NCBI GenBank assembly: GCA_016177025.1
Contig: JACOWB010000010.1
Span: forward strand, 1 to 33,767
Origin: Candidatus Aenigmatarchaeota archaeon
GTDB taxonomy: Archaea > Aenigmatarchaeota > Aenigmatarchaeia > CG10238-14 > SCSR01
Direction: 5' to 3'
DNA: 33,767 nt
The position numbers and the translations under genes are program-made. The notes beneath the pieces were generated by a model. That model made no database searches. It worked only from the letters and a program-made list of their open reading frames with translations, and was not told where the DNA came from. Shown piece after piece: positions 15,349 through 22,344 of this stretch. Each line of letters begins with the position of its first letter. Position 1 is the stretch's first letter.

Positions 15349-15855
15349 TCATTCAACTGTCACACCTCTCTGTTTAAGCCAATTTATCGTGTCGGCTTTA
15401 TTAATTTTGTGTTCTTTTCCTATAATAGCTTTTTTCACGCGCCTTCTTCTCACATGGTAGCCTGGACGCTCCAAAGTCACGGCCACGTCCATGCCCAGCA
15501 TTCCAATTTCTGGCGAATATCTGACATTCGGCAAATCGATGTATTCCTTGACGCCGACGCTTATGTTGCCGTCGTTATCTATCTGGGATCCTTTCACTTT
15601 ATTATCAATAGATTTTAGCACGGAATTGAAAAAATCACCGGCTTTGTTTTTTCTTAATGTGATTTTCACACCCAGTGGTCTGCCCTTCGCAACTCCGAAT
15701 GTGGATCTTCTCTTCGAATTTGTCACTATAGGTTTGCCCTCTGTGAGCTTTTCTAAAAGCTTCTGTGCTTTCTCAATTTTTTGCTTATCATCACCGCATC
15801 CTATATTAAGAGTCAACTTTTCTATCCTGATTTGACGCATTGGATTCTCATTCAT
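15349..15855 (-). CDS. rpl5: Ribosomal protein uL5
   Basis: The 168-aa protein shows archaeal uL5 features: IRIEKLTLNIGCGDD, KLTEGKPIVTNSKRRSTFGVAKGRPLGVKITLR, and SPEIGMLGMDVAVTLERPGYHVRRRR. uL5 binds 5S rRNA and helix 84 of 23S rRNA in the central protuberance. The start is the ATG at 15855 or a second one at 15840; MRQIRIEKL is where the conserved part begins. It follows eS4 by 31 nt. Confidence 0.95.
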   Translation of the reverse strand: MNENPMRQIRIEKLTLNIGCGDDKQKIEKAQKLLEKLTEGKPIVTNSKRRSTFGVAKGRPLGVKITLRKNKAGDFFNSVLKSIDNKVKGSQIDNDGNISVGVKEYIDLPNVRYSPEIGMLGMDVAVTLERPGYHVRRRRVKKAIIGKEHKINKADTINWLKQRGVTVE

Positions 15856-15886
15856 AATTTAACCACGATAACAAAGAATTTAATCT

Positions 15887-16582
15887 TTACGAAATTTTTA
15901 TTGCAGATCTCTCCTTCCCGACAACGATAAAACTGTGCTTGCTGACTGTCCTGTCCTCCTTGTCGACCTCGCAAACAACTTTCTGAGGTTCGCGTATAGT
16001 GCCTTTCACCAATTCCTTTACTTTGCCAAGTTTTCCAGAGCCCGTTCCATGCGAGATTAATCCGATATTTCCCTTTTCCAAGGGCAAATGCTCCACAATT
16101 TTAAGTGAAGGTAACTCCACCAGTAGCGAATCCCCTGTTTTATAATTGCCATTCTCTACTAATATGGTTTTACCGTCGTGGAGATTCAGCTGGGTTTTAG
16201 ACTTCCTAAGAACAGATTTATCGTCTATGGCGCAGATTTTCAAGTTCGCATCCTTCTCAATCCCAATTAATTCCAACCCTTTTCCACCAGGGACAACGCG
16301 ATAATGCTTCTTTAGTTTTGGTACCGATACGACATCAAATAATCCAACCGGATAAGCATAATCCTTCCTTCTCTTGCCGTCGACAAATATCTCGCCTTTT
16401 CTTATTATTTTCTTTGCTTCTGTGGTCGTATCTGCTATTTTTAGCATGTGTGTCAAAATTACTGACAATGGAATTGATTGCATTTTGGGATGTGGTCCGG
16501 CGTGTGGCGTGACTACCCATTTCTTTTCCTTCTTCGGTACCTTCCAAAATGATGGAGATAGCAATCTTTTCAAGTGTGCCAT
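15887..16582 (-). CDS. rps4e: Ribosomal protein eS4
   Basis: The 231-aa protein begins MAHLKRLLSPSFW and has the archaeal/eukaryotic eS4 order: WVVTPHAGPHPKMQSIPL, an S4 RNA-binding domain (AKKIIRKGEIFVDGKRRKDY), and a KOW-type C-terminal domain (GNIGLISHGTGSGKLGKVKEL). The ATG at 16582 is preferred over an upstream TTG because it starts at the family position. Its upstream neighbour on this strand (uL24) is separated by an antisense gene, so it needs its own promoter; a TATA-like box at 16608-16615 is suitably placed. Confidence 0.94.
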   Translation of the reverse strand: MAHLKRLLSPSFWKVPKKEKKWVVTPHAGPHPKMQSIPLSVILTHMLKIADTTTEAKKIIRKGEIFVDGKRRKDYAYPVGLFDVVSVPKLKKHYRVVPGGKGLELIGIEKDANLKICAIDDKSVLRKSKTQLNLHDGKTILVENGNYKTGDSLLVELPSLKIVEHLPLEKGNIGLISHGTGSGKLGKVKELVKGTIREPQKVVCEVDKEDRTVSKHSFIVVGKERSAIKIS

Positions 16583-16607
16583 ATCTTTCAACAATTGATT
16601 AGGAACA

Positions 16608-16615
16608 TTTATATT
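16608..16615. promoter_or_regulatory. Shared TATA-like box, eS4 / 16639 gene
   Basis: The plus strand reads TTTATATT and the minus strand AATATAAA. Its centre is about 27.5 nt from the plus-strand ATG at 16639 and about 29.5 nt from the minus-strand eS4 ATG at 16582, so one A/T element could position transcription both ways. Confidence 0.5.
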
Positions 16616-16638
16616 GTTTTGGTTTCAAATTTATATTA

Positions 16639-17199
16639 ATGGTACTAGCTGGAGAGAGAACTGAAATAGGTTCTTTAAGCTCAGCCAATGGTCAGGGACT
16701 TGTAGTATTAGCTCCGTATCTTGAAAAAATGGTTCGTGAAGGTTCTGGTATAGTATACGTCCCCGGAAAACTAAACCCAACTAGAGACGAAATAGAGGCC
16801 TACGAACTAGCTAGAACACTTGGTGTGCCGATGTATTCCATGTGCTTAGAAAGAATAGACAGAGCGGGTCTAATTCCAGGTGATATAACGAAATACGATC
16901 TAAGAGAGTTGTTCTCCCACCCACTTCTAATACTGAATGGCATTTTTGCTAATTGGTATTCAGATAGTTGCAGACTTGATGTACTTGCAAGAGGTGTAAA
17001 CACATTACAAAGAATAATGCCGCACACTAATTCGGCACTGCTTCTATATGTTGAACAAGATGTTCGGCGATTTGCTGGGGAGAACTCGGATATCACAATT
17101 GCGAAATTTATGCGTGAAGCTATAACGGCTTTAGACAATATCGACGTGATAGATTTTTGCACAGGAGCAGACCGACATTTACTTTTCCACCGGAGCTGA
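16639..17199 (+). CDS. Orphan 186-aa protein inserted antisense in the ribosomal cluster
   Basis: The ATG frame lies between uL24 and eS4 but on the opposite strand. It is soluble, with a strand-helix start that looks Rossmann-like (GLVVLAPYLEKMVREGSGIVYVP, then RDEIEAYELARTLGVPMYSM) and several Cys residues. No family is recognised; a nucleotide-binding or deoxyribosyltransferase-like fold is only a guess. A TATA-like box about 27.5 nt upstream fits a leaderless transcript. The last 21 nt overlap the end of uL24. Its TTA/CTA, AGA and ATA-rich codon use differs from the ribosomal genes around it, which may mark later acquisition. Confidence 0.65.
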   Translation: MVLAGERTEIGSLSSANGQGLVVLAPYLEKMVREGSGIVYVPGKLNPTRDEIEAYELARTLGVPMYSMCLERIDRAGLIPGDITKYDLRELFSHPLLILNGIFANWYSDSCRLDVLARGVNTLQRIMPHTNSALLLYVEQDVRRFAGENSDITIAKFMREAITALDNIDVIDFCTGADRHLLFHRS

Positions 17200-17583
17200 G
17201 GTTGTAACTTCTAACTTAATTCCTTTTCTTTCCAATATCTTCTGTCGCTTTTTATCATCCAAATTCAGATTAATTATTTTCACTTTACTCGGATGCAACC
17301 CAACCTGTGCTTCAGTCCCAACAGTTCTCTTTCTTGTCACCCCTTCGATATAAACACGATATTTTTTGTAATTCACTCGAGCAACTTTCCCTCTTCTGTC
17401 TTTGAACTTGCCACGCATTATTTGAATCTCATCACCTTTTCTTAAGGGCAAAGCTCGACGTTTGAATTTTTCTCTTAGTTCTTTTGATAGATGTGATGCT
17501 AGGATTTTTCTTCTCAGATGCAGTGGTGCGGTATATAGGAACTTTCTCTGTTTTCTAGATTTCGAAGATTTAGGTTGTCTCAT
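17179..17583 (-). CDS. rpl24: Ribosomal protein uL24
   Basis: The 134-aa protein has a basic N-terminus (KSSKSRKQRKFLYTAPLHLRRK), the archaeal/eukaryotic segment LSKELREKFKRRALPLRKGDEIQIMRG, and the KOW motif KDRRGKVARVNYKKYRVYIEGV. uL24 starts assembly of the large subunit by binding the 5' end of 23S rRNA. The ATG at 17583 overlaps the stop of the upstream orphan (ATGA), which favours it over an in-frame ATG four codons upstream. The C-terminus overlaps the antisense gene by 21 nt. Confidence 0.94.
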   Translation of the reverse strand: MRQPKSSKSRKQRKFLYTAPLHLRRKILASHLSKELREKFKRRALPLRKGDEIQIMRGKFKDRRGKVARVNYKKYRVYIEGVTRKRTVGTEAQVGLHPSKVKIINLNLDDKKRQKILERKGIKLEVTTSAPVEK

Positions 17584-17882
17584 ATAATCCCGCATCTCCT
17601 TTCTAAAGCCATTAATTTTCTTTCTTGCAAGCGGATACGGATACTAGGATTGACAAAAATCTGATCATGAGTTGGTCTAGGAAATCCTTCTGCGATAACT
17701 ATACCATTTATAGGAGTGAAATCCCCGATTAATCCTCCCGATAATCTATAAAATAATGATAGAGTCCTACTGCCAGAGTTTTGAACAGAGTACCGTAATT
17801 GTCCACCACCTATATCAACTCTTGAATCATACAGATGCTTCATTACAGATATTATTCTTTCTTCGTATTTAGCCCGATCCAT
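17580..17882 (-). CDS. Orphan 100-aa protein between uL14 and uL24
   Basis: The ATG lies 1 nt after the uL14 stop and the stop overlaps the uL24 start (ATGA), so it is fully embedded in the ribosomal translational relay. The product has an N-terminal helix (KYEERIISVMKHLYDS), then strands (RTLSLFYRLSGGLIGDF, INGIVIAEGFPRP), and a basic Arg-rich end (RIRLQERKLMALERR) that could bind RNA. No family is recognised. In archaeal genomes uL24 normally follows uL14 directly, so this is a lineage-specific insertion. Confidence 0.65.
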   Translation of the reverse strand: MDRAKYEERIISVMKHLYDSRVDIGGGQLRYSVQNSGSRTLSLFYRLSGGLIGDFTPINGIVIAEGFPRPTHDQIFVNPSIRIRLQERKLMALERRCGII

Positions 17883-17883
17883 A

Positions 17884-18282
17884 TCACACCACTATGCTCG
17901 CAATCTTTCCAATAGGTGAAAATCTTTCAACAACTTCTCTCGCTATCGGACCTTTGATTTCAGTTCCAGTTGGAGTGCCTTCTTCGTCTGTCAGTACAGC
18001 GGCGTTATCTTCAAACGAAACTCTCATTCCGTCCAATCGTCTGTACTCTTGTCGCTGTCTGACTATCACAGCATTGAACATCTGTTTTCTTACCTTCGGG
18101 TCGCCGACCTTGACGGTAATTTTTATCATATTTGCCACTCCGGCTTTCGGCACTCTTTTTCTTTTTCCTTTGTAACCTGAAACAGAAATTATTTGGACAA
18201 TTTTAGCTCCAGAGTTATCAGCACATATAAGCTTACTGCCTACATTCAACCCTCTTGTGACAGAAGCTTTAATCCCCTTCAT
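17884..18282 (-). CDS. rpl14: Ribosomal protein uL14
   Basis: The 132-aa protein starts MKGIKASVTRGLNVGSKL and has the conserved ICADNSGAKIVQIISV, then the basic loop GYKGKRKRVPKAGVANMIKITVK and the C-terminal FEDNAAVLTDEEGTPTGTEIKGPIARE. uL14 sits at the subunit interface. The ATG at 18282 overlaps the uS17 stop (ATGA) and matches the family start; the frame remains open upstream but lies within uS17. Confidence 0.96.
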   Translation of the reverse strand: MKGIKASVTRGLNVGSKLICADNSGAKIVQIISVSGYKGKRKRVPKAGVANMIKITVKVGDPKVRKQMFNAVIVRQRQEYRRLDGMRVSFEDNAAVLTDEEGTPTGTEIKGPIAREVVERFSPIGKIASIVV

Positions 18283-18608
18283 CCGCCCACCTTTTCTATT
18301 ACAATAAAATGCTTGGTTTTGCTTAGTGGCCGGCATTCGACTATAGTAACTATATCGCCTTCTTTCGCAGCTACGCACTCGGGATTGTATGCATGAATCT
18401 TCGAATGCCTTCTTTCATATCTTTCATATTTTGGCAGGTAATGCAGGAATTCACGCTTGATTATAGCTGTTTTTCTGGCTTTGGCAGAAACTACCTTGCC
18501 TTGAAGGACATTCCCTCTGACACTTATCTTACCGTGCCATGCGCATTTGCTGTCCGCACATTCGTTTTTAGGCGGCACTGCCTCTATCCCGATGTTTCTT
18601 GTCACCAT
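18279..18608 (-). CDS. rps17: Ribosomal protein uS17
   Basis: The 109-aa protein begins MVTRNIGIEAVPPKNECADSKCAWHGKISVRG, the archaeal/eukaryotic N-terminal extension with two cysteines, followed by the OB-fold body VLQGKVVSAKARKTAIIKREFLHYLPKYERYERRHSKIHAYNP. It is an early-binding small-subunit protein. It is followed by uL14 with a 4-nt overlap and preceded by Rpp29 by 41 nt. Confidence 0.95.
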   Translation of the reverse strand: MVTRNIGIEAVPPKNECADSKCAWHGKISVRGNVLQGKVVSAKARKTAIIKREFLHYLPKYERYERRHSKIHAYNPECVAAKEGDIVTIVECRPLSKTKHFIVIEKVGG

Positions 18609-18649
18609 GATTTCACTCTATTTATTACCAAAATATAGGTTTTTATAAG

Positions 18650-18931
18650 TTACCATTTAAGAAGTTTTTTCTTTATCCTGTCTTCTGGCCGAGAGACGAG
18701 AAGCTTGCCGTCGACTTGAACTTTGGTTTTATCAGGAAGTGTGAAAATAAAAACACAATTCTCTTTTATCACAGTCTTTTCTTTATCTTTAGTTTCGATT
18801 TTCAATGTGTTGTATGTCTCGTCGATAACTTTGCCGGTAATTCCTTTTTGTGTAGAGTCTGTAGATTTTACTATCTTTACTTTTAATCCAATCAGTTCAT
18901 GTCTTACGATATTTTGGGCTGTTATTGACAT
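18650..18931 (-). CDS. rnp1: RNase P protein component 1 (Rpp29/POP4)
   Basis: The 93-aa protein matches archaeal Rpp29: NIVRHELIGLKVKIVKSTDSTQKGITGKVIDET, TLKIET, then the Sm-like strand end CVFIFTLPDKTKVQVDGKLLVSRPEDRIKKK. Rpp29 pairs with Rpp21 and helps the RNase P RNA bind and cleave pre-tRNA 5' leaders. It is encoded between aIF1 and uS17, its usual place in archaea. The window contains two of its likely substrates, the intron-bearing tRNAs. Confidence 0.95.
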   Translation of the reverse strand: MSITAQNIVRHELIGLKVKIVKSTDSTQKGITGKVIDETYNTLKIETKDKEKTVIKENCVFIFTLPDKTKVQVDGKLLVSRPEDRIKKKLLKW

Positions 18932-18977
18932 GCAACACCTATTCTTAACATTATAAAATATTTTTCGTTTTCAATAT

Positions 18978-19310
18978 TTAACTAATCTCAATCTGCTCTT
19001 CAGAATAGCCAAGCTTAACAAGAATATCCTTCGCCTTAGTCTTATGGTCCCCCTGCAATTCTATATGTCCTTCTTTTACAGTCCCGCCGCATGCGAGCTT
19101 GCTCTTTAGTTGCTTGGAAACGTCCTTTGCGTTTTCGTCTATGCCTTCGATAACTGTTATCGGTTTGTTAAACCTTCTCATCTCGGTGGATATCCTGATT
19201 TTTTCCGCTTCTCTTTCTATTGTTACGCAGACGCACAAATCAAACGGTAGACCGCACTTAGAACAAGTATTCGCAGTCGCTTGAGATCCACACTTGGGGC
19301 AAACAGCCAT
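18978..19310 (-). CDS. Translation initiation factor aIF1 (SUI1) with N-terminal zinc ribbon
   Basis: The 110-aa protein has the SUI1 core: RRFNKPITVIEGID, LKSKLACGGTVKEGHIELQGDH and a final LVKLGYSEEQIEI. aIF1 guides start-codon selection on the small subunit. Its N-terminus has CPKCGSQATANTCSKCGLPFDLCVC; archaeal aIF1 usually begins at the second of these knuckles, so here there is an additional CPKCG unit. It starts 2 nt after the uL29 stop, so both are one message. Confidence 0.94.
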   Translation of the reverse strand: MAVCPKCGSQATANTCSKCGLPFDLCVCVTIEREAEKIRISTEMRRFNKPITVIEGIDENAKDVSKQLKSKLACGGTVKEGHIELQGDHKTKAKDILVKLGYSEEQIEIS

Positions 19311-19311
19311 C

Positions 19312-19503
19312 TTATTTCTTTACCTCTTTTTTTATGGTCAGTATGCGGGCTATGTCCCTCCTCAGAACTCGTATTCTCCCAGGATTCTTGACAGCCCGTC
19401 CGCGCTTGACATTGCCTTTTTCTTTCATAAGATCAAGGCGCAGTTCAGAAAGTTTATTGCCCAATTCTTTCTTGTCGATCGCGCGAATATCTTTCGTCTT
19501 CAA
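19312..19503 (-). CDS. rpl29: Ribosomal protein uL29
   Basis: The 63-aa two-helix protein shows LGNKLSELRLDLMKEKGNVKRGRAVKNPGRIRVLRRDIARI, the family pattern around the peptide exit tunnel. The start codon is TTG (19503), with GAGGG about 9 nt upstream, since no ATG is available at the homologous position. It follows uS3 by 21 nt. Confidence 0.93.
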   Translation of the reverse strand: MKTKDIRAIDKKELGNKLSELRLDLMKEKGNVKRGRAVKNPGRIRVLRRDIARILTIKKEVKK

Positions 19504-19524
19504 CTCGGAACCCTCTTTACTAAA

Positions 19525-20139
19525 TTATTCTGCAGTATTTAAATGTTTGACAGGCTTTTCAACCACGAGCTCCTTTGGCAGTGATTTCATTATCTTGACC
19601 TTGATGCCGATGATCCCCGCTTTTATAACAGCCTGCGTATATCCGACATCCACCAATCTTTCAGCATAGTCTCCGGAATGCGCGACAAATCCCGTTTTGA
19701 ATTTTTGTTCCCGTGACCTCTCAACGCCGCCTATCTTTCCGGCGACCTCTATCTGTATGCCGACGGCGCCGGCTTCCGTAACTTTCTCCAGATAATAATT
19801 GGCGACCTTCTTGTAGTTGACACCTTTCTCAAGCGAGAGCGCAATTCTTTTTGCAACGATATTGGAATCCAAGAACGGCTCCGGAACTTCCCTGACGTCC
19901 AACAAAGGGTTTTCGAAACTAAACTTTTCCTTAATCTCTTCTGTAATCTCGTTTATTCTCCTGCCGCTCCTGCCAATCACCAGCCCGGGCTTGTGCACAT
20001 GAACAATTATTCTTGTCCCCAAAGGCGTTCGTTGGATTTCTGTGTGGCTGTATCCCGCTCTCGCGAATCGTTTTCTTAGGAATTCCTCCACCTCGGATAC
20101 CTTTATTCCTTCTTTGACGAACATCTTCTCTACAGCCAT
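19525..20139 (-). CDS. rps3: Ribosomal protein uS3
   Basis: The 204-aa protein has an N-terminal KH domain with IIVHVHKPGLVIGRSGRRINEI, and a C-terminal half with GAVGIQIEVAGKIGGVERSREQKFKTGFVAHSGDYAERLVD. uS3 lies at the mRNA entry channel and contributes to the ribosomal helicase. The ATG overlaps the uL22 stop by one nucleotide (TAATG). Confidence 0.96.
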   Translation of the reverse strand: MAVEKMFVKEGIKVSEVEEFLRKRFARAGYSHTEIQRTPLGTRIIVHVHKPGLVIGRSGRRINEITEEIKEKFSFENPLLDVREVPEPFLDSNIVAKRIALSLEKGVNYKKVANYYLEKVTEAGAVGIQIEVAGKIGGVERSREQKFKTGFVAHSGDYAERLVDVGYTQAVIKAGIIGIKVKIMKSLPKELVVEKPVKHLNTAE

Positions 20140-20498
20140 TATCGCTCCTCCACAACAATTTCTATGCTTGCCGACTTGCCTATGCGCCCTCTATGCGGAG
20201 TCCTGCTCTTTGCAAGCATTCTTTTCTCTGCCTTGTCCGCTCTCGCATTTCGAATGAATAACCTGTCGACATTCATGGTCTTGTTTTTCGCGTTGGCTTC
20301 AGCCGACTTGACGATGTCCAGTATCTCTTTTGTGGTTTTCGTATGGTATTGTCCATCGATATCCCTTTTCTTGGATATCATGCCTTCCAGAAGTTTCTTC
20401 GCACTGCCGACTTTCTTCCCTTTTATTTCCTTCAGCAATAGCCTAGATGTTTTCAGGGATATTGCGGCATTTGTCACTTTTGCGATCGCGGTCTTCAT
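20139..20498 (-). CDS. rpl22: Ribosomal protein uL22 (short form)
   Basis: The 119-aa protein has the uL22 core: AAISLKTSRLLLKEIKGKKVGSAKKLLEGMI, then ILDIVKSAEANAKNKTMNVDRLFIRNARAD, and the exit-tunnel beta-hairpin SRTPHRGRIGKSASIEIVVEE. Archaeal versions are usually about 150 aa; here the N-terminus begins directly at the core and is shorter, which brings it near bacterial size. It starts 8 nt after the uS19 stop. Confidence 0.95.
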   Translation of the reverse strand: MKTAIAKVTNAAISLKTSRLLLKEIKGKKVGSAKKLLEGMISKKRDIDGQYHTKTTKEILDIVKSAEANAKNKTMNVDRLFIRNARADKAEKRMLAKSRTPHRGRIGKSASIEIVVEER

Positions 20499-20506
20499 TG
20501 TCTCAC

Positions 20507-20920
20507 TTACGTGGTTCTCATGGATGCGTGTTTCGTGGATTTAGAAGCACCGATACCAGGCGCCGAGTGCTGCACACGCTTTATAGGACTGGCAAAATCA
20601 CCAAGCCTGAACCCCACCATCTGCGGTGTCACAGAAAGTGTCACCCATTTGTTCGACTTGTCGCCTTCAGCCGCGCCACCTTTATACACGCCAAACTTCT
20701 TCCCGACCATCTCAGGCAAAATTATCATGCCTCTCAAATGGGTTTTATGGAATTTGTCAGGGGTTTTCTTTATTTTCTCCAAGAGTTTTTTCTGCATTTC
20801 AGTCAATCCCCTTCTCAGAGTTCTTCTTTCTCGGGACGACAACAGTCGTGCAAACTCTTCAATGGTCATGCCACTCACTTCGTCCCACGTTTTTCCCCTG
20901 AGTGCAAATTCTTTCGCCAT
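20507..20920 (-). CDS. rps19: Ribosomal protein uS19
   Basis: The 137-aa protein has the archaeal/eukaryotic N-terminal helices (FALRGKTWDEVSGMTIEEFARLL) and the conserved core KTHLRGMIILPEMVGKKFGVYKG, with HSAPGIGASKSTKHASM at the C-terminus. uS19 binds the head of the small subunit. The gap to uL2 upstream is 177 nt and contains a small antisense membrane-peptide frame. Confidence 0.95.
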   Translation of the reverse strand: MAKEFALRGKTWDEVSGMTIEEFARLLSSRERRTLRRGLTEMQKKLLEKIKKTPDKFHKTHLRGMIILPEMVGKKFGVYKGGAAEGDKSNKWVTLSVTPQMVGFRLGDFASPIKRVQHSAPGIGASKSTKHASMRTT

Positions 20921-20968
20921 ATTATCAATAGCATTACGTTTGTTGTCTATTTAAAAATTTCCATCGGC

Positions 20969-20976
20969 TTTATAAA
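20969..20976 (+). promoter_or_regulatory. TATA box for the 28-aa peptide gene
   Basis: TTTATAAA is centred about 26.5 nt upstream of the ATG at 20999, ideal for a leaderless archaeal transcript running against the ribosomal cluster. Confidence 0.55.
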
Positions 20977-20998
20977 CCGGTTTCCACATATTAATTCT

Positions 20999-21085
20999 AT
21001 GAGAAAAGCTGTAGGCAAACTTACATTGCTAATAATAGCAGCAGCGTTGGCTTTGGTAGGATACTGGTACTTTTTCATGCGATAA
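20999..21085 (+). CDS. 28-aa single-pass membrane peptide between uL2 and uS19
   Basis: The frame starts at an ATG (20999) and encodes 28 residues: a basic start (MRKAVGK), one hydrophobic helix of about 18 residues (LTLLIIAAALALVGYWYF) and a short end. It lies antisense in the uL2-uS19 gap. A TATA box at the right spacing precedes it and the helix is well formed, so it may be a real membrane peptide. It is the tail of a longer plus-strand open frame that is a shadow of uS19, but it can be read independently. Function unknown. Confidence 0.5.
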   Translation: MRKAVGKLTLLIIAAALALVGYWYFFMR

Positions 21086-21097
21086 GTAAACCTTTTC

Positions 21098-21793
21098 TTA
21101 TTTTCTTTTACCTGTCCTTCTAGCTGCAATGCTCCCTATCTTTCTTCCTGGAGGAGCATGCCTTGAGATAGTCTTGAATTTAGCGTGTTTCTTCCTTCCG
21201 CCATACGGATGGTCGACAGGGTTCATCGCGACGCCTACAGTTCTAGGATACAGTTTTCCTCTAGCCATCATGGCATGCGACCTCTTTCCCGCCTTTACCC
21301 ACGGCTTTTCCAACCTGCCTCCGCCTGCCGGAATGCCCACCATTGCCCTGCACTTGCCATCGACCGTCTTTTCCCTGCCCGTGGAGAATTGTATCGTCAC
21401 CTTGTTATCCGTCACGCTCATTACAGTGGAATAACTGCCAGAACTCCTGCATAATTTTGGTCCAGAGCCTGGCCATGTCTCAATCCCGAAAACACGCGTG
21501 CCAACAGGAATCATGGACAGCTCAACAACGCTTCCCACGCCAGAATATTGCCCATAATGCACAAAGTCGCCGACTTGGATTCCTTCCGGGGCTATGTGCA
21601 TAACCTTGCCGCCGTTTTCATCCTTGACAAACATCACAGGGGAATAATGCCCAGGGTCGTTCGCTATATTCACCACCTTTCCTGTAAAGTTGCTGTGAGA
21701 AAAATATCTAACCCTACCAAGGAACCTATGCGACGGTATTTTATATCTCGGTCCGCCTTTTCCTCTTGCTTGAACGATTAACCTTTTTCCCAT
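21098..21793 (-). CDS. rpl2: Ribosomal protein uL2
   Basis: The 231-aa protein has MGKRLIVQARGKGGPRYKIPSHRF at the start, the SH3-like middle (VMFVKDENGGKVMHIAPEG), and the active-site-proximal PWVKAGKRSHAMMARGKLYPRTVGVAMNPVDHPYGGRKKH with its conserved histidine in NPVDHPYGG. uL2 supports peptidyl transfer. Its first 16 nt overlap the end of the upstream orphan gene. Confidence 0.97.
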   Translation of the reverse strand: MGKRLIVQARGKGGPRYKIPSHRFLGRVRYFSHSNFTGKVVNIANDPGHYSPVMFVKDENGGKVMHIAPEGIQVGDFVHYGQYSGVGSVVELSMIPVGTRVFGIETWPGSGPKLCRSSGSYSTVMSVTDNKVTIQFSTGREKTVDGKCRAMVGIPAGGGRLEKPWVKAGKRSHAMMARGKLYPRTVGVAMNPVDHPYGGRKKHAKFKTISRHAPPGRKIGSIAARRTGKRK

Positions 21794-22023
21794 AAAACCA
21801 CTTGCAAATCATCTACCCCTTCCGCTAATCCGAGATAAAGCCTATGAGGGTTATTTGGATCTATGTAAACTTCGATAGCATCTTTTTCCATCAATCCAAG
21901 AATACCTGTTAATACGTCATTTCTAACTGTAATGTGATATCTGGTAATAGCATCTTGGATATCTTCAGGAGATTTCAATTGTTTATATTCCTTACGTGCT
22001 GTTTCTCTACTCACTATATCCAT
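21778..22023 (-). CDS. Orphan 81-aa protein between uL23 and uL2
   Basis: The ATG lies 8 nt after the uL23 stop, and the stop lies inside the first codons of uL2 (16-nt overlap). The product has a helical N-terminus (TARKEYKQLKSPEDIQDAI), then strands (YHITVRNDVLTGILGLM, AIEVYID, HRLYLGLAEGVDDLQVVLWE). No family is recognised. The overlap with uL2 means that ribosomes must read through it before reaching uL2. Archaeal genomes normally have uL2 directly after uL23, so this is an insertion. Confidence 0.65.
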   Translation of the reverse strand: MDIVSRETARKEYKQLKSPEDIQDAITRYHITVRNDVLTGILGLMEKDAIEVYIDPNNPHRLYLGLAEGVDDLQVVLWEKG

Positions 22024-22031
22024 AAAATCGC

Positions 22032-22292
22032 CTATACAGTCAATCCTAGCTTGACCGCAATATCAGCAGCCTTTGATTCCGGTCTTAATTTGATGTAAGC
22101 TCTTTTCTCCCCGCCTTTTATTTGAGTGTTCACTCTTGCCACCTTCACACCAAACGCCTTTTCTACAGCATTCTTGATCTGTGTCTTGTCGGCTTTCCTG
22201 TCTACAACAAATACCAACTTGTTCTCCTTCTCCACCAGTCCAACAGCCTTTTCTGTGAGATAGGCGTACGACAAAATCTTATACGGATCCAT
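22032..22292 (-). CDS. rpl23: Ribosomal protein uL23
   Basis: The 86-aa protein has the archaeal uL23 pattern: [53 protein letters not shown], then [24 protein letters not shown]. It forms part of the tunnel exit where signal recognition particle docks. It is separated from uL4 by 52 nt. Confidence 0.95.
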   Translation of the reverse strand: MDPYKILSYAYLTEKAVGLVEKENKLVFVVDRKADKTQIKNAVEKAFGVKVARVNTQIKGGEKRAYIKLRPESKAADIAVKLGLTV

Positions 22293-22344
22293 AGATTCAC
22301 TTGAAATTTTATTTACTTAAAGCATTAAATACTTTATAATTTTG

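Noticed and set aside
20447-20998. Long plus-strand open frame over uS19 and uL22
   Set aside because: It is a shadow of the ribosomal genes. Only its last 28 codons (20999-21085) lie outside them and are listed separately.
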